From NCBI RefSeq assembly GCF_030137545.1, contig NZ_JARUVL010000007.1, positions 16,376 through 80,375 on the forward strand: DNA of 64,000 nt, read 5' to 3'. Below are positions 54,860 through 64,000 of the stretch, piece by piece. The DNA comes from Virgibacillus sp. LDC-1. GTDB taxonomy: Bacteria; Bacillota; Bacilli; Bacillales; Amphibacillaceae. How positions within the stretch are numbered: position 1 is the stretch's first letter; each line of letters opens with the position of its first letter. A program made the position numbers and the translations under genes. The notes beneath the pieces are model-generated. The model had not been told where the DNA came from. It saw only the letters and a list, made by a program, of their open reading frames with translations, and did no database searches.

Positions 54860-55412
54860 ACAACAGTTTATTAATAAATTAACCGAATCGTTACAACGTT
54901 TACCAGCAAATGATCGAACTGATATTGTTCATGATTTTGAGGAGCATTTTGAATTTGGCTTGCAGGAAGGAAAAAGTGAGGAAGAAATTGCAGCTTCTCT
55001 TGGTTCTCCTGCACAGATTTCCAAAGAACTGCTTGCTTCCTACCATCTCGATCAAGTGGATGAGAAGACTTCCGCTGGAAATATGTTTCGTGCAGTATGG
55101 GCAGTGCTTGGTCTAGGGTTTTTTAATTTAGTTATCGTACTTGGTCCATTTATTGCTTTAGTTGGTGTGCTTGTAGGCGGATGGGTATCTGGACTTGCTT
55201 TTATCGCCTCGCCTCTGCTTCTCGCATTGGATACGCTACTACATCCACAATCATTTAATTGGTTTAACCTGTTTGTTGCCATTGGATTAACAGGTCTAGG
55301 TCTGCTTGTTGTCATTGCCATGATGTATGTGACACAGTTTTTTATGAAAGGATTTGTTCGTTATCTACACTTTAATGTGCGATTTGTGAAGGGGGGCTTA
55401 AAGGATGCGTAA
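54852..55412 (+). CDS. DUF1700 (HAAS domain) membrane protein
   Basis: A 186-residue protein. The N-terminal HAAS/DUF1700 motif is F-I-N-K-L-T-E-S-L-Q-R-L-P followed by DFEEHFEFGLQEGKSEEEIA and LGSPAQISKELL, then three hydrophobic helices. ATG 54852 lies inside the last codons of padR, so expression is coupled; the frame is open from 54792 but only this start has GAGGAGGG in front. Acts with PadR and DUF4097 proteins in a membrane-associated unit of unclear mechanism. Confidence 0.87.
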   Translation: MNKQQFINKLTESLQRLPANDRTDIVHDFEEHFEFGLQEGKSEEEIAASLGSPAQISKELLASYHLDQVDEKTSAGNMFRAVWAVLGLGFFNLVIVLGPFIALVGVLVGGWVSGLAFIASPLLLALDTLLHPQSFNWFNLFVAIGLTGLGLLVVIAMMYVTQFFMKGFVRYLHFNVRFVKGGLKDA

Positions 55413-56205
55413 TGTAAAGAAACTCGTTATAGTAGCAATCATTTTTATTATCGTTGGAACAGTCGGCAGCATCGTCACATTTGGTAGCAGAGATACTGGA
55501 GAAAAGGTGGCAACAGAAAAGTTTGTTGATGCAACAAACGTTACTAGGATTTCGATTGAGGGGGATAATGAGACCGTTCGAATTTCACCAACAAAAGAAA
55601 AAGAAATCCGTATTACATGGACTGGAACGGCAAAAAAGAACGCCGATCGTACAATGCAGGTAGAGTTAGATGGAGAGAATTTAAAGATCCAAACAAAGCA
55701 ACGCCAGTTTTTCCAGTTTTTTGATTTCAATTTTCATTCGATGATATTACATGTCTATTTGCCTGAAAAGGAATATCAGGCATTGTCAGCCGATTTGGAT
55801 AATGGAAAAATACAAGCAAGCAACTTAGTTGTTAAGGACATGGAAGTTGAAACGAGCAATGGTCAAATTGAATTGAATAAGCTGGAGACAGAAAAGTTAG
55901 CAGCGAAGACGAATAACGGTCGAATTCAATTAGATGAAGTGAGTGGAGAGCTAATTGGAGAGGCGGATAACGGCTCCATATATTTAGAAACGGATGATTT
56001 AGACCGTCCAATTGCACTTGAAACAAATAATGGAAAAATCAAAATCAAGGCAGCAAGTGAGCCGGAAAACGCAACGTTTGCTGTAAGTGTTTCCAATGGA
56101 AAGGTGAATATTTTTAACAAATATAGTGAGAATGCTGTATTTGGAAATGGTGACAATTTAATTCAGCTGTCTACAGATAATGGCAAGATTGATGTAACTA
56201 AATAA
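55405..56205 (+). CDS. DUF4097 family beta-repeat protein
   Basis: A 266-residue envelope protein: one N-terminal helix (LVIVAIIFIIVGTVGSIVTF) and an extracellular beta-solenoid with the repeating S-N-G-Q-I-x-L / T-N-N-G-R-I-x-L / D-N-G-S-I-x-L pattern from about residue 150 to the C-terminus, as in LiaG-like DUF4097 proteins. ATG 55405 overlaps the end of the DUF1700 gene by 8 bp, the third gene of the PadR unit. Probably a surface-exposed adhesin or sensor scaffold. Confidence 0.87.
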   Translation: MRNVKKLVIVAIIFIIVGTVGSIVTFGSRDTGEKVATEKFVDATNVTRISIEGDNETVRISPTKEKEIRITWTGTAKKNADRTMQVELDGENLKIQTKQRQFFQFFDFNFHSMILHVYLPEKEYQALSADLDNGKIQASNLVVKDMEVETSNGQIELNKLETEKLAAKTNNGRIQLDEVSGELIGEADNGSIYLETDDLDRPIALETNNGKIKIKAASEPENATFAVSVSNGKVNIFNKYSENAVFGNGDNLIQLSTDNGKIDVTK

Positions 56206-56227
56206 GTGTCTTGAAGTACAATTATAA

Positions 56228-56262
56228 AAGCTCCCAGCACAGTAAATTGTGTGGGAGCTTAT
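56228..56262. terminator. bidirectional terminator between the PadR operon and the siderophore operon
   Basis: AAGCTCCCA (56228-56236) pairs with TGGGAGCTT (56252-56260), with inner CACA/TGTG and one bulged G. The minus-strand siderophore permease ends at 56263. Confidence 0.8.
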
Positions 56263-57270
56263 TTATTTGCGAAGTAACAAATAGATGAAGTATGGAGCAC
56301 CAATAATAGAAATCATAATCCCTGCTGGAATTCCATCTGGACTCGCAATGTTGCGTCCGACTAAATCGGCAACTAATAATAGCCAGCCCCCGATTAAAAT
56401 TGCGACAGGGAGATATTGCTGTGTTCGCGTTCCTACTAATGCTTTCGCAATATGTGGCGCCATTAATCCAACAAAGGAAATTCCTCCTGTAACCGAGACC
56501 GTAGCAGCTGCTAATGCGACAGCGACAATTAGTAAGCTTCTTCTTTCACGTTCTATCGAAACACCAACGCCAATGGCTACAGGTTCACTTAATCCAAGCA
56601 GATTGAGACGATTTGCTTTAAACAATGTATATGGAATAAGAAGCACAAGCCATGGCAGCAATGCCCATATAAATGGCCAATCGGTTCCCCAAATACTTCC
56701 TGCTAACCACTTAGAAATAAAGGCTACCTTTTCACGCTCTGTAGTAGAAATGAGCATAATCATGACGCCAGATAGCGCTAAAGAGAGTCCGACCCCAGTT
56801 AATACAAACCGAATCGGTGCTAATCCTACATGCTTTTGATAGGAAAAAATATAAATAAACGTAGCGGTTAGTATCGCACCTAAAAAAGCAACAAGTGGTA
56901 GCCAATAGATAAAGGATCCAGCTTCAATGGGAAAATATAAAAAGAAAAGCGAAATGGCCACACCTGCTCCAGCATTTATTCCGATAATGCCAGGGTCGGC
57001 TAAATCATTGCGTGTAATACCTTGCAGAATAGAGCCAGATAAGGCAAGTGCCATTCCTGCAAGTAATGTAATAATCATTCGAGGTAACCGAATGGAGAAT
57101 AATACAAACTCCTCTTTAAATGACCCACTTCCAAGTATGGTCGGTATTATGCGATCATAGGAAAGCGGAAAAGCTCCAAGTCCAATGCTAATTACACTCG
57201 TAGCAATGATAAGTAAGAGAAGGCAAACAACGATCATACGTTGTTTTTTTCTTAATGTAGCATGTATCAT
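56263..57270 (-). CDS. FecCD-type siderophore ABC permease
   Basis: A 335-residue permease with about ten helices and the FecCD signature (SLAAMALALSGSILQGITRNDLADP type, and G-F-V-G-L-M-A-P-H-I near the C-terminus: ISFVGLMAPHIAKALVG). It is the last gene of the iron operon; its ATG overlaps the stop of the preceding permease gene by 4 bp. It pairs with the other permease to form the membrane channel. Confidence 0.92.
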   Translation of the reverse strand: MIHATLRKKQRMIVVCLLLLIIATSVISIGLGAFPLSYDRIIPTILGSGSFKEEFVLFSIRLPRMIITLLAGMALALSGSILQGITRNDLADPGIIGINAGAGVAISLFFLYFPIEAGSFIYWLPLVAFLGAILTATFIYIFSYQKHVGLAPIRFVLTGVGLSLALSGVMIMLISTTEREKVAFISKWLAGSIWGTDWPFIWALLPWLVLLIPYTLFKANRLNLLGLSEPVAIGVGVSIERERRSLLIVAVALAAATVSVTGGISFVGLMAPHIAKALVGTRTQQYLPVAILIGGWLLLVADLVGRNIASPDGIPAGIMISIIGAPYFIYLLLRK

Positions 57271-58298
57271 GAGAATGCTTTGCCTCCTTTATGAATGATA
57301 AATAGAAAGAAAGGAAGCCCCATGATCGATATAATTGCTGCGATCGGTGTTTCATAAGGCGGATTAATGTTTCTTCCAATCGTATCCGCAAGCAGCATAA
57401 AAATAGCTCCTGTTATCGTTGAAATCGGAATAATATAACGGTAATCGGTCCCAACAATTCCACGAACAATATGGGGAACCATTAAACCTACAAAAGCAAT
57501 GTTTCCAACTAAAGCAACAGCGGCACCAGCAAGAAAGGTAGTAATAACAAATAATATCATTTTGATTTGTGTTGTTTTTTGTCCTAAACCAACTGCTACT
57601 TCTTCGCTTAAGCTTAATATCGTTAATTGCTTGGAAAAAAGCAGCGCTAGACCGATACCAATTACGATAAAGGGTACAATGAGTTGCAGCTGCTCCCAAG
57701 TCGTTCCAATCAGCCCTCCAGCTGTCCACATGGAAACATCCTTTGAAAGATGAAAATAGATGCCAATTCCTTCAGTTACAGCAAGAAGAAATGCAGATAT
57801 TGCAGCACCTGCTAATACAATCCGAAAAGGAGAAAAGCCTCCTCTTTTTAACGATGCGATGCCAAAAACAAGGCCAGCTGCAAGTGCGGCACCGATAAAA
57901 CAAGCAATCATAATTCCAAAATAATTTAGATTTGGTAGCCATGCTAATGTAATGGCTAGTGCGGCATTTGCTCCAGCTGTAAGCCCAAGTAGACCTGGAT
58001 CTGCTAACGGGTTTCGAGTCATTCCTTGCATAATCGCACCGGATACAGATAGAGCCGCTCCGACAAATATTGCTGCGACTTCACGTGGCATTCGAATTTC
58101 ACGTAAGATTGCTACCTTTTCTCCTGTTCCTGTAGAAGTGAATGCTTGCCATACATCCCGCCATGTCATGTCAGCGGCTCCAAATAACATGGATAATATA
58201 AACGCTCCGATTAATAAAACGAGCGCTGTAATTATTTGATAGGTAAATCGTATCGGTTGTCGTTGTTCCTTTTTCATCGTGCATCGCTCATCTTTCAT
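57267..58298 (-). CDS. FecCD-type siderophore ABC permease
   Basis: A 343-residue permease. The FecCD signature GAIMQGMTRNPLADPGLLGL and the ATPase-contact GNIAFVGLMVPHIVRG are complete. The start at 58298 gives a slightly long hydrophilic N-terminus (MKDERCTMKKEQRQ); ATG at codon 8 is an alternative. It lies between the binding protein (47 bp upstream) and the second permease. Confidence 0.92.
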   Translation of the reverse strand: MKDERCTMKKEQRQPIRFTYQIITALVLLIGAFILSMLFGAADMTWRDVWQAFTSTGTGEKVAILREIRMPREVAAIFVGAALSVSGAIMQGMTRNPLADPGLLGLTAGANAALAITLAWLPNLNYFGIMIACFIGAALAAGLVFGIASLKRGGFSPFRIVLAGAAISAFLLAVTEGIGIYFHLSKDVSMWTAGGLIGTTWEQLQLIVPFIVIGIGLALLFSKQLTILSLSEEVAVGLGQKTTQIKMILFVITTFLAGAAVALVGNIAFVGLMVPHIVRGIVGTDYRYIIPISTITGAIFMLLADTIGRNINPPYETPIAAIISIMGLPFFLFIIHKGGKAFS

Positions 58299-58345
58299 TT
58301 AAGATGGAGAGGGAGTCGTTATAACTCTCCTCTCTATCGAATGGT

Positions 58346-59278
<933 letters not shown>

Positions 59279-59284
59279 TAAATG

Positions 59285-60073
59285 TCACTTCCTTATTAAA
59301 TTATAGGTGATGCACATTGGTTTATTCGTTCGTGGATCACGACCGATTTCCGCATCTATTTGAAATACACGTTGAAGTACATCCTGCTGTATGACGTCTT
59401 CACATGTTCCGACCTTGGCAATTTTGCCATCCTTTAATGCAATAATATAATCTGCGAATCGGGCGGCCTGATTTAAATCATGCAAGACCATAATGATGGT
59501 TCGTTGGGCTTCTTTGTTCAGCTGTTGTAATAGCTCTAATACCTCAAGCTGATGTGCCATATCTAAATAGGTCGTAGGTTCATCCAAAAAGATGATGTCT
59601 GTTTCTTGAGCAAGTGCCATGGCAATCCATGCACGCTGCCGCTGCCCGCCAGATAACGCATCAACAGACCGATATTTAAATGGAGTTGTACCAGTTACAT
59701 CAAGAGCCCAGTTAATCACCTCATAATCTTTTTTCGTTAATCTACCAAATCCTTTTTGATATGGGAAGCGACCATAGGATACAAGCTCGCCAACAGTTAG
59801 GCCTTGCGTGCTTTCTGGAGTTTGGGGAAGCATGGCAATTTTTTGAGCTAAAGCCTTTGTATTTTCCTTTAAAATGCTTTTCCCATCTAGAATAACCGTA
59901 CCAGCTTGCTGGGGGATAACGCGTGTCATTGCTTTAAGCAAAGTTGATTTTCCACACCCATTAGAGCCGATAATGGCAGTTATTTTTTGATCTGGAATGG
60001 TGATGCTGATGTCATGGATGATGTTGTTTTCCCCATAACCTACGTGTAAAGCCTCTGTATAGAACCGATCCAT
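59285..60073 (-). CDS. siderophore ABC transporter ATPase
   Basis: A 262-residue FepC/YusV-type ATPase: Walker A GSNGCGKST, signature LSGGQRQRAWIAMALAQ and Walker B IIFLDEPTTYLD. I start at ATG 60073, behind GGAGG (7 bp spacer); the open frame to 60133 would place coding sequence over the Fur box. It is the first gene of the four-gene iron operon. Confidence 0.92.
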   Translation of the reverse strand: MDRFYTEALHVGYGENNIIHDISITIPDQKITAIIGSNGCGKSTLLKAMTRVIPQQAGTVILDGKSILKENTKALAQKIAMLPQTPESTQGLTVGELVSYGRFPYQKGFGRLTKKDYEVINWALDVTGTTPFKYRSVDALSGGQRQRAWIAMALAQETDIIFLDEPTTYLDMAHQLEVLELLQQLNKEAQRTIIMVLHDLNQAARFADYIIALKDGKIAKVGTCEDVIQQDVLQRVFQIDAEIGRDPRTNKPMCITYNLIRK

Positions 60074-60111
60074 AAGCAATCCTCCAACATATAAAAATAC
60101 ACAACATGAAG

Positions 60112-60126
60112 TGATAATGATTCTCA
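60112..60126. promoter_or_regulatory. Fur box of the siderophore operon
   Basis: TGATAATGATTCTCA fits the 7-1-7 Fur consensus TGATAAT-N-ATTATCA with one mismatch. It lies 39 bp upstream of the ATPase start on the minus strand, in promoter position. Confidence 0.85.
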
Positions 60127-60259
60127 TTTTCACTTCATGAATTACTATAAATGTCTCTGTTTATTTTGTCAATTGAGTTAATGTAAATTATGGAGTTAAA
60201 GCTTTTTTATGCATGAAAATTAGTGGTTGTCATGAAGAAAAAAATAACGTATAGTTAAA

Positions 60260-60274
60260 TGAGAATGATAATCA
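60260..60274. promoter_or_regulatory. Fur box of the ferredoxin-NADP reductase gene
   Basis: TGAGAATGATAATCA fits the Fur 7-1-7 consensus with two mismatches; it lies 28 bp before the start of the plus-strand gene. Together with the box at 60112 it makes this a divergent iron-regulated intergenic region. Confidence 0.82.
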
Positions 60275-60301
60275 TTGACGGTTAGTCGAGGAGGCAATGC
60301 A

Positions 60302-61360
60302 ATGGGTCAGCGGGAGTTATTTGACGTGACAATAATAGGTGGAGGACCAGCAGGCTTGTATTCGGCATTTTATAGTGGTTTAAGAGAAATGAAAACAAAA
60401 ATAATTGAACACCAGCCACAATTAGGTGGGAAAATCCATGTTTATCCAGAAAAAATGATTTGGGATGTAGGTGGACTTTCTCCCGCTCCTGGTGCGAAGC
60501 TGATTGAACAGCTTGTGGAGCAAGGATTAACCTTTCACCCTGAAGTGGTTTTAAATGAAACCGTTTCATCAATTTCGCAAGATGAGAATGGCATATTTAT
60601 GGTGGAGGCAGTATCGGGAAATATCCATTATTCAAAAACAGTGATTGTTTGTGTTGGAGGTGGCATTCTACAGCCGAAAAAACTGAACATTGCTGGAGCA
60701 GAACGGTATGAGGTTTCTAATTTAAATTATACAATCAAAGCCTTGGAGCATTTTAAGGATAAAACGGTTGTCATTTCTGGTGGTGGGAATTCAGCTATTG
60801 ATTGGGCGCTAGAGCTTGAGCCGATTGCAAAACACGTATATATAACGTGTCGTAACGATAGCTTTTCCTGCCATGAAGCACAGGGAACAGAATTACAGCA
60901 AGGCTCAGTTGTTTGCTTTTTTAATTCGAAAATTACGAAGCTTATCGCTAGAGACGATCATAAGAAAATCGAAAAAATCGAGCTGACCAATCATGAAACA
61001 GGGGTAACCTCCTATTTACCAATCGATGAAGTGATTGTTAATCACGGTTACGAACGTGATACCTCCTTGTTAGATCAAAGTGATTTATCGATTGAACGGA
61101 TTGATGAATACTTTATTGCTGGAACTGCTGCTAGTGAATCTTCCGTTCCAGGCTTATTCGCAGCTGGCGATATTTTGATGCATGATGGCAAGCTTAATCT
61201 CATTGCTGGAGCATTTCAGGATGCAGCGAATGCGGTAAATAAAGCAAAGCAATTTATTGAACCAGAAGCTACAAAAACAGGCATGGTTTCTTCGCATAAT
61301 ACATTATTTCAAAAACGCAATCGAGAAATATTGCAGGAAAAAGTAGCAAAAATGAAATAA
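60302..61360 (+). CDS. ferredoxin-NADP reductase, thioredoxin-reductase type
   Basis: A 352-residue flavoenzyme of the type found in Bacilli (YumC-like): FAD motif IIGGGPAGLYSAFYSG, NADP motif VVISGGGNSAIDWALEL, and no C-x-x-C redox pair, which separates it from thioredoxin reductase. It passes electrons from NADPH to ferredoxin or other small carriers. ATG 60302 follows GAGGAGG (60289-60295). The Fur box in front suggests use under iron starvation, perhaps to reduce siderophore iron after import. Confidence 0.9.
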   Translation: MGQRELFDVTIIGGGPAGLYSAFYSGLREMKTKIIEHQPQLGGKIHVYPEKMIWDVGGLSPAPGAKLIEQLVEQGLTFHPEVVLNETVSSISQDENGIFMVEAVSGNIHYSKTVIVCVGGGILQPKKLNIAGAERYEVSNLNYTIKALEHFKDKTVVISGGGNSAIDWALELEPIAKHVYITCRNDSFSCHEAQGTELQQGSVVCFFNSKITKLIARDDHKKIEKIELTNHETGVTSYLPIDEVIVNHGYERDTSLLDQSDLSIERIDEYFIAGTAASESSVPGLFAAGDILMHDGKLNLIAGAFQDAANAVNKAKQFIEPEATKTGMVSSHNTLFQKRNREILQEKVAKMK

Positions 61361-61488
61361 AGGCAGATACACGCTTAGCTAGATTATTTATTCTAGTTAA
61401 GCTTTTTTTCGCTCCGTACAAGACAATTTGAATATATTTAGTTAAACTAAAATAAGATAAATTACTCGATATTAAGGGGAAAAAGATC

Positions 61489-63618
61489 ATGCGAATGCTA
61501 GCACGAATTGTTTTAAAGGGCTATAAATATATTATTCTTTTCTGGGTTTTGCTTGCCATTGCGATGGCATTTTTGGCAATCCGCCTGCCATCTATGTTAG
61601 AGGGCGACGGCTTCCGAATGGATGGCGAGCATGAAAAGGTGATGGATATTGCAGCAGAGACCTTTGATATGCCTGCTGAATCACTATTTCTTGTGTTTGA
61701 TGGCGTGTCAGATGAAAAGCTATCCAGTCGTCTTCAGGAAGTAGAAGCGCTCGGTGTCACCTCAGAGATTATTTCGCCATTAGAGGATCAAACAATGTAT
61801 AAAAAGGATTTGTCGTATGCATTGTTACACTTTAATGATGATGAACTAGATATGGCTGAAACGGTTACTGCTATTCGGGACGTCATTAAAGCGGATAATG
61901 CGATTACTTTAACTGGTCAGTCTGCAATCACGAAGGATATAAATACGGCTAGTCAACAGGACTTAATGACAGCTGAAGCTATTGGTTTGCCGATAGCCAT
62001 TATCGTATTGTTATTTGCATTTGGAACCGTTGTTGCTTCACTGGTTCCGCTATTAATCGGTGTTAGTTCGGTGGTTGTCTCCTTCGGGATATTGGCGATT
62101 TTAGGGAACTATATCGATTTGTCGATTTTTATCTTAAATATCATTCCGATGCTCGGATTAGCACTCAGCATTGATTTTGCTTTGTTATTTATTAGTAGGT
62201 ATCGCGAGGAACGAAGAAAAGGAAATGCGTTGGATGCCGTTTCTATTACGATTCAAACCGCCGGTCGTTCGGTATTGTTTTCAGCCTTTTGTGTTTTTAT
62301 TGGCCTTGGTGCGATGCTGCTTATTCAGGTGGAGATTTTTGAGAACATTGCTGTTGGTGGAATGATAGTAGTCGCTATGGCCGTCATAAGCTCGATTACC
62401 TTGCTTCCGTCCGTGTTAATTGCGTTGGGAGATCGAATTGATAAATGGCAGTTATTAAAAGTAAAACAAAATGGGTCTGATCGTTGGCGCACGTTTGCGG
62501 GGAACGTTATTAAACGTCCGATTATGATTACGATTGTTGCATTAATCCTTTTAGGAATTGCGCTCATTCCTGTTCGGAATATGGATTTGACCATTCCGCA
62601 AATCGACTCTTTGCCAAAATCGTATGATTCGCGACTTGCCTATGAAAAAATGGAGGATACCTTCGATTTTGGGGGAGAATCTTCTGCCTACATTGTCGCT
62701 TATAACAAGGCAGGGTGGGAAGAGAAAGAAGGCTTAGAGCAAATAAAGCAATTAGAAGATAAATTAACGAACGATCCGCTCGTAAAAGATGTGCAAACAA
62801 TCTATCAAGTAAGTGGTGTGGATAGCCCAGCAGCATGGGAACAAGCATGGGGATCGCCAATGAAAGAAAAGCTTGCTCCTGTAAAAGAAGCGTTTATTCA
62901 GGATGAGAAAATGCTTATTCCAGTTCAGCTGAATGTATCTGGTGCATCAGATGAAGCGCAGGACTGGGTGCGAGAATTAGATAAAAAGTATGCTTCTTTT
63001 GATTTAATGGTTGGCGGCGAAGCAAAATTTAATCAGGAGATTTTTGATGAAATCGCTGATAAAATTATTCCCGTACTAACGGTTATCATTATTTCGACCT
63101 TTATCGTTCTCATGCTTGCTTTTCGATCGATATTAATTCCTTTTAAGGCCATTGTCATGAATGTGCTAGGGTTGTCAGCTACCTTTGGTATTCTCGTTTA
63201 CATTTTCCAATATGGACACTTTGGATTGACTGCAGGAACGATCGCATTAATTATTCCGGTGATTGTCTTTAGTCTTGTATTCGGATTAAGCATGGATTAT
63301 GAAGTGTTCCTTATTTCGCGAATACAGGAGGCGTATGCGAATACGCAGGACAATGACTTTGCGACGGTCGAAGGACTTGCTGCAACAAGTAAAATCATTA
63401 CTTCTGCCGCGCTTATTATGATTGTTTTGACAGGGGCATTTGCCTTTACCGACGTTATGCCTGTTAAACAAATTGGTGTAGGAATTGCGATAGCGGTAGC
63501 CATTGACGCTACCATCATTCGCTTATTATTAGTCCCAAGCTTAATGAAGCTGTTCGGGAAATGGAATTGGTGGCTTCCTTTTAGAAAAGGCCCGTACCGA
63601 GCAGGAAGCTGGCATTAA
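61489..63618 (+). CDS. MMPL family (RND-type) transporter, YdfJ-like
   Basis: A 709-residue membrane protein with two repeats, each an N-terminal helix, a large extracytoplasmic loop and five clustered helices. The helices around SIDFALLFISRYREER and SMDYEVFLISRIQEAY carry the conserved acidic residues of MMPL proton-coupled transporters. Closest known type is B. subtilis YdfJ. Substrate unknown: MMPL proteins export lipids, peptides or drugs. AAGGGGA precedes ATG 61489. No partner regulator is visible. Confidence 0.9.
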   Translation: MRMLARIVLKGYKYIILFWVLLAIAMAFLAIRLPSMLEGDGFRMDGEHEKVMDIAAETFDMPAESLFLVFDGVSDEKLSSRLQEVEALGVTSEIISPLEDQTMYKKDLSYALLHFNDDELDMAETVTAIRDVIKADNAITLTGQSAITKDINTASQQDLMTAEAIGLPIAIIVLLFAFGTVVASLVPLLIGVSSVVVSFGILAILGNYIDLSIFILNIIPMLGLALSIDFALLFISRYREERRKGNALDAVSITIQTAGRSVLFSAFCVFIGLGAMLLIQVEIFENIAVGGMIVVAMAVISSITLLPSVLIALGDRIDKWQLLKVKQNGSDRWRTFAGNVIKRPIMITIVALILLGIALIPVRNMDLTIPQIDSLPKSYDSRLAYEKMEDTFDFGGESSAYIVAYNKAGWEEKEGLEQIKQLEDKLTNDPLVKDVQTIYQVSGVDSPAAWEQAWGSPMKEKLAPVKEAFIQDEKMLIPVQLNVSGASDEAQDWVRELDKKYASFDLMVGGEAKFNQEIFDEIADKIIPVLTVIIISTFIVLMLAFRSILIPFKAIVMNVLGLSATFGILVYIFQYGHFGLTAGTIALIIPVIVFSLVFGLSMDYEVFLISRIQEAYANTQDNDFATVEGLAATSKIITSAALIMIVLTGAFAFTDVMPVKQIGVGIAIAVAIDATIIRLLLVPSLMKLFGKWNWWLPFRKGPYRAGSWH

Positions 63619-63775
63619 TTGAAAACGAGCATGAGAAACAACAAGCGTATTTGTCTCTCAAAATCTAAACAATAGTATTGCAATTTGAAGATGGGTTCGC
63701 TTTCACCACAGGCACAAGCGCGACATCTGCTCAAAATACTTTTTGCAGTGTCTTCTTTGCCTCGGGCACTGCCTC

Positions 63776-63818
63776 AACCCACTCGGAAAAGAAAGAACAC
63801 TTTTCCGAGTGGGTTTTT
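63776..63818 (+). terminator. strong terminator downstream of the MMPL gene
   Basis: Perfect 15-bp stem AACCCACTCGGAAAA (63776-63790) with TTTTCCGAGTGGGTT (63801-63815), followed by TTT. It is 157 bp after the MMPL stop. Confidence 0.85.
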
Positions 63819-63859
63819 CGACGTACAGGACGTACTGGCGATCAATAATTCCCCAACTC

Positions 63860-63978
63860 GAGCGAGATTCCCCCGAACTCGATCAAGAAACGACCACAAA
63901 CGATCAAGAAACGACCACAAACGATCAAGAACCAGCTCAACTCGATCAAGGAACAGCCTCAAACGATCAAGAAACACA
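63860..63978. repeat. 21-bp tandem repeat
   Basis: GATCAAG recurs at 63881, 63902, 63923, 63944 and 63965, exactly every 21 bp, with a degenerate unit at 63860. The unit core is GATCAAGAAACGACCACAAA. The second and third units are the most alike. The array is non-coding as far as I can see, and may continue past the window. Confidence 0.8.
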
Positions 63979-64000
63979 GGACGTAGCGGCTTTAGTCTAC

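Larger units (their letters stand above)
63619..64000. other. right-edge non-coding region
   Basis: 382 bp without a supported gene. It contains a GCAGTG/CACTGC dyad (63745-63772), a strong terminator (63776-63818) and a 21-bp tandem repeat (63860-63978). A minus-strand frame through the repeat has no ribosome site and I do not call it. Confidence 0.5.

Noticed and set aside
56285..56839. 184-codon plus-strand frame inside the siderophore permease gene
   Set aside because: Antisense shadow of a clear FecCD permease; composition reflects the opposite strand.
63774..63977. 67-codon minus-strand frame reading repeated FLDRLWS
   Set aside because: It is produced by the 21-bp repeat, has no ribosome site and runs through the terminator hairpin.
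63860..63978. Possible CRISPR array
   Set aside because: Units are contiguous 21-bp repeats without unique spacers, and no cas gene is present.

Overview
The window comes from the chromosome of a low-GC, spore-forming, Gram-positive bacterium of the Bacillaceae type. The evidence is a CwlJ-type spore cortex hydrolase, Bacillus-style GbsR/CudC, NsrR and XylR regulators, an LPXTG protein with its sortase, strong AGGAGG ribosome sites with some TTG/GTG starts, and many hairpin-plus-T terminators. No rRNA, tRNA, CRISPR array, insertion sequence or prophage was recognised. I cannot name the species.

Layout. (1) 1-9.6 kb: an amino-sugar/chitin block. It holds a DUF624 protein, a metallo-deacetylase, a PLP-dependent glucosaminate ammonia-lyase, a KDPG-type aldolase, a KDG kinase and a GntR regulator, then a secreted AA10 lytic polysaccharide monooxygenase (LPMO), a cytoplasmic GH20 hexosaminidase and a lactonase. 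Read together they make a plausible complete route for chitin oxidised at C1 by the LPMO: oligosaccharide aldonic acid, N-acetylglucosaminate, glucosaminate, KDG, KDPG, then pyruvate plus glyceraldehyde-3-P. (2) 9.8-15.6 kb: choline to glycine betaine (BetB, BetA) on the minus strand, diverging from an orphan betaine/choline-binding lipoprotein and the GbsR-type regulator. (3) 15.9-19.9 kb: a Nudix hydrolase plus a large PLD-nuclease/SF2-helicase/DUF3427 protein (possible defence or repair pair), then CwlJ. (4) 19.9-25.3 kb: NO detoxification (Hmp, NsrR, with a textbook NsrR palindrome), a bacterial staygreen homologue, an unknown anchored protein and Mqo.

(5) 25.6-31.2 kb: a giant LPXTG adhesin of tandem SpaA/Cna-B repeats, cut by one in-frame TAA, followed by its sortase. 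(6) 31.3-45.6 kb: a xylose/xylan regulon with GH43 xylosidase, XylR, a sugar ABC importer without its own ATPase, a DUF624 protein, XylA, XylB, an aldo/keto reductase, a chemoreceptor and a mutarotase. Two XylR-like palindromes overlap the promoters of the transporter and of xylA. (7) 46.0-50.6 kb: a sulfur module (YeeE/YedE transporter, CoA-disulfide reductase-rhodanese fusion, APC permease) behind a promoter with a TGTGA-N6-TCACA palindrome.

(8) 50.6-56.2 kb: DUF421 protein, GNAT acetyltransferase, a self-contained ParM-like actin plus ParR-like adaptor preceded by nine direct GTTTAC iterons (a candidate centromere), then a PadR-DUF1700-DUF4097 operon. (9) 56.2-63.6 kb: a Fur-type siderophore ABC importer diverging from a ferredoxin-NADP reductase, then an MMPL exporter. 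The right edge holds a strong terminator and a 21-bp tandem repeat.

The two parts most worth following are the oxidised-chitin pathway (2) and the chromosomal-looking ParMRC-like cassette (8); the Nudix/PLD-helicase pair and the nonsense-interrupted adhesin come next.
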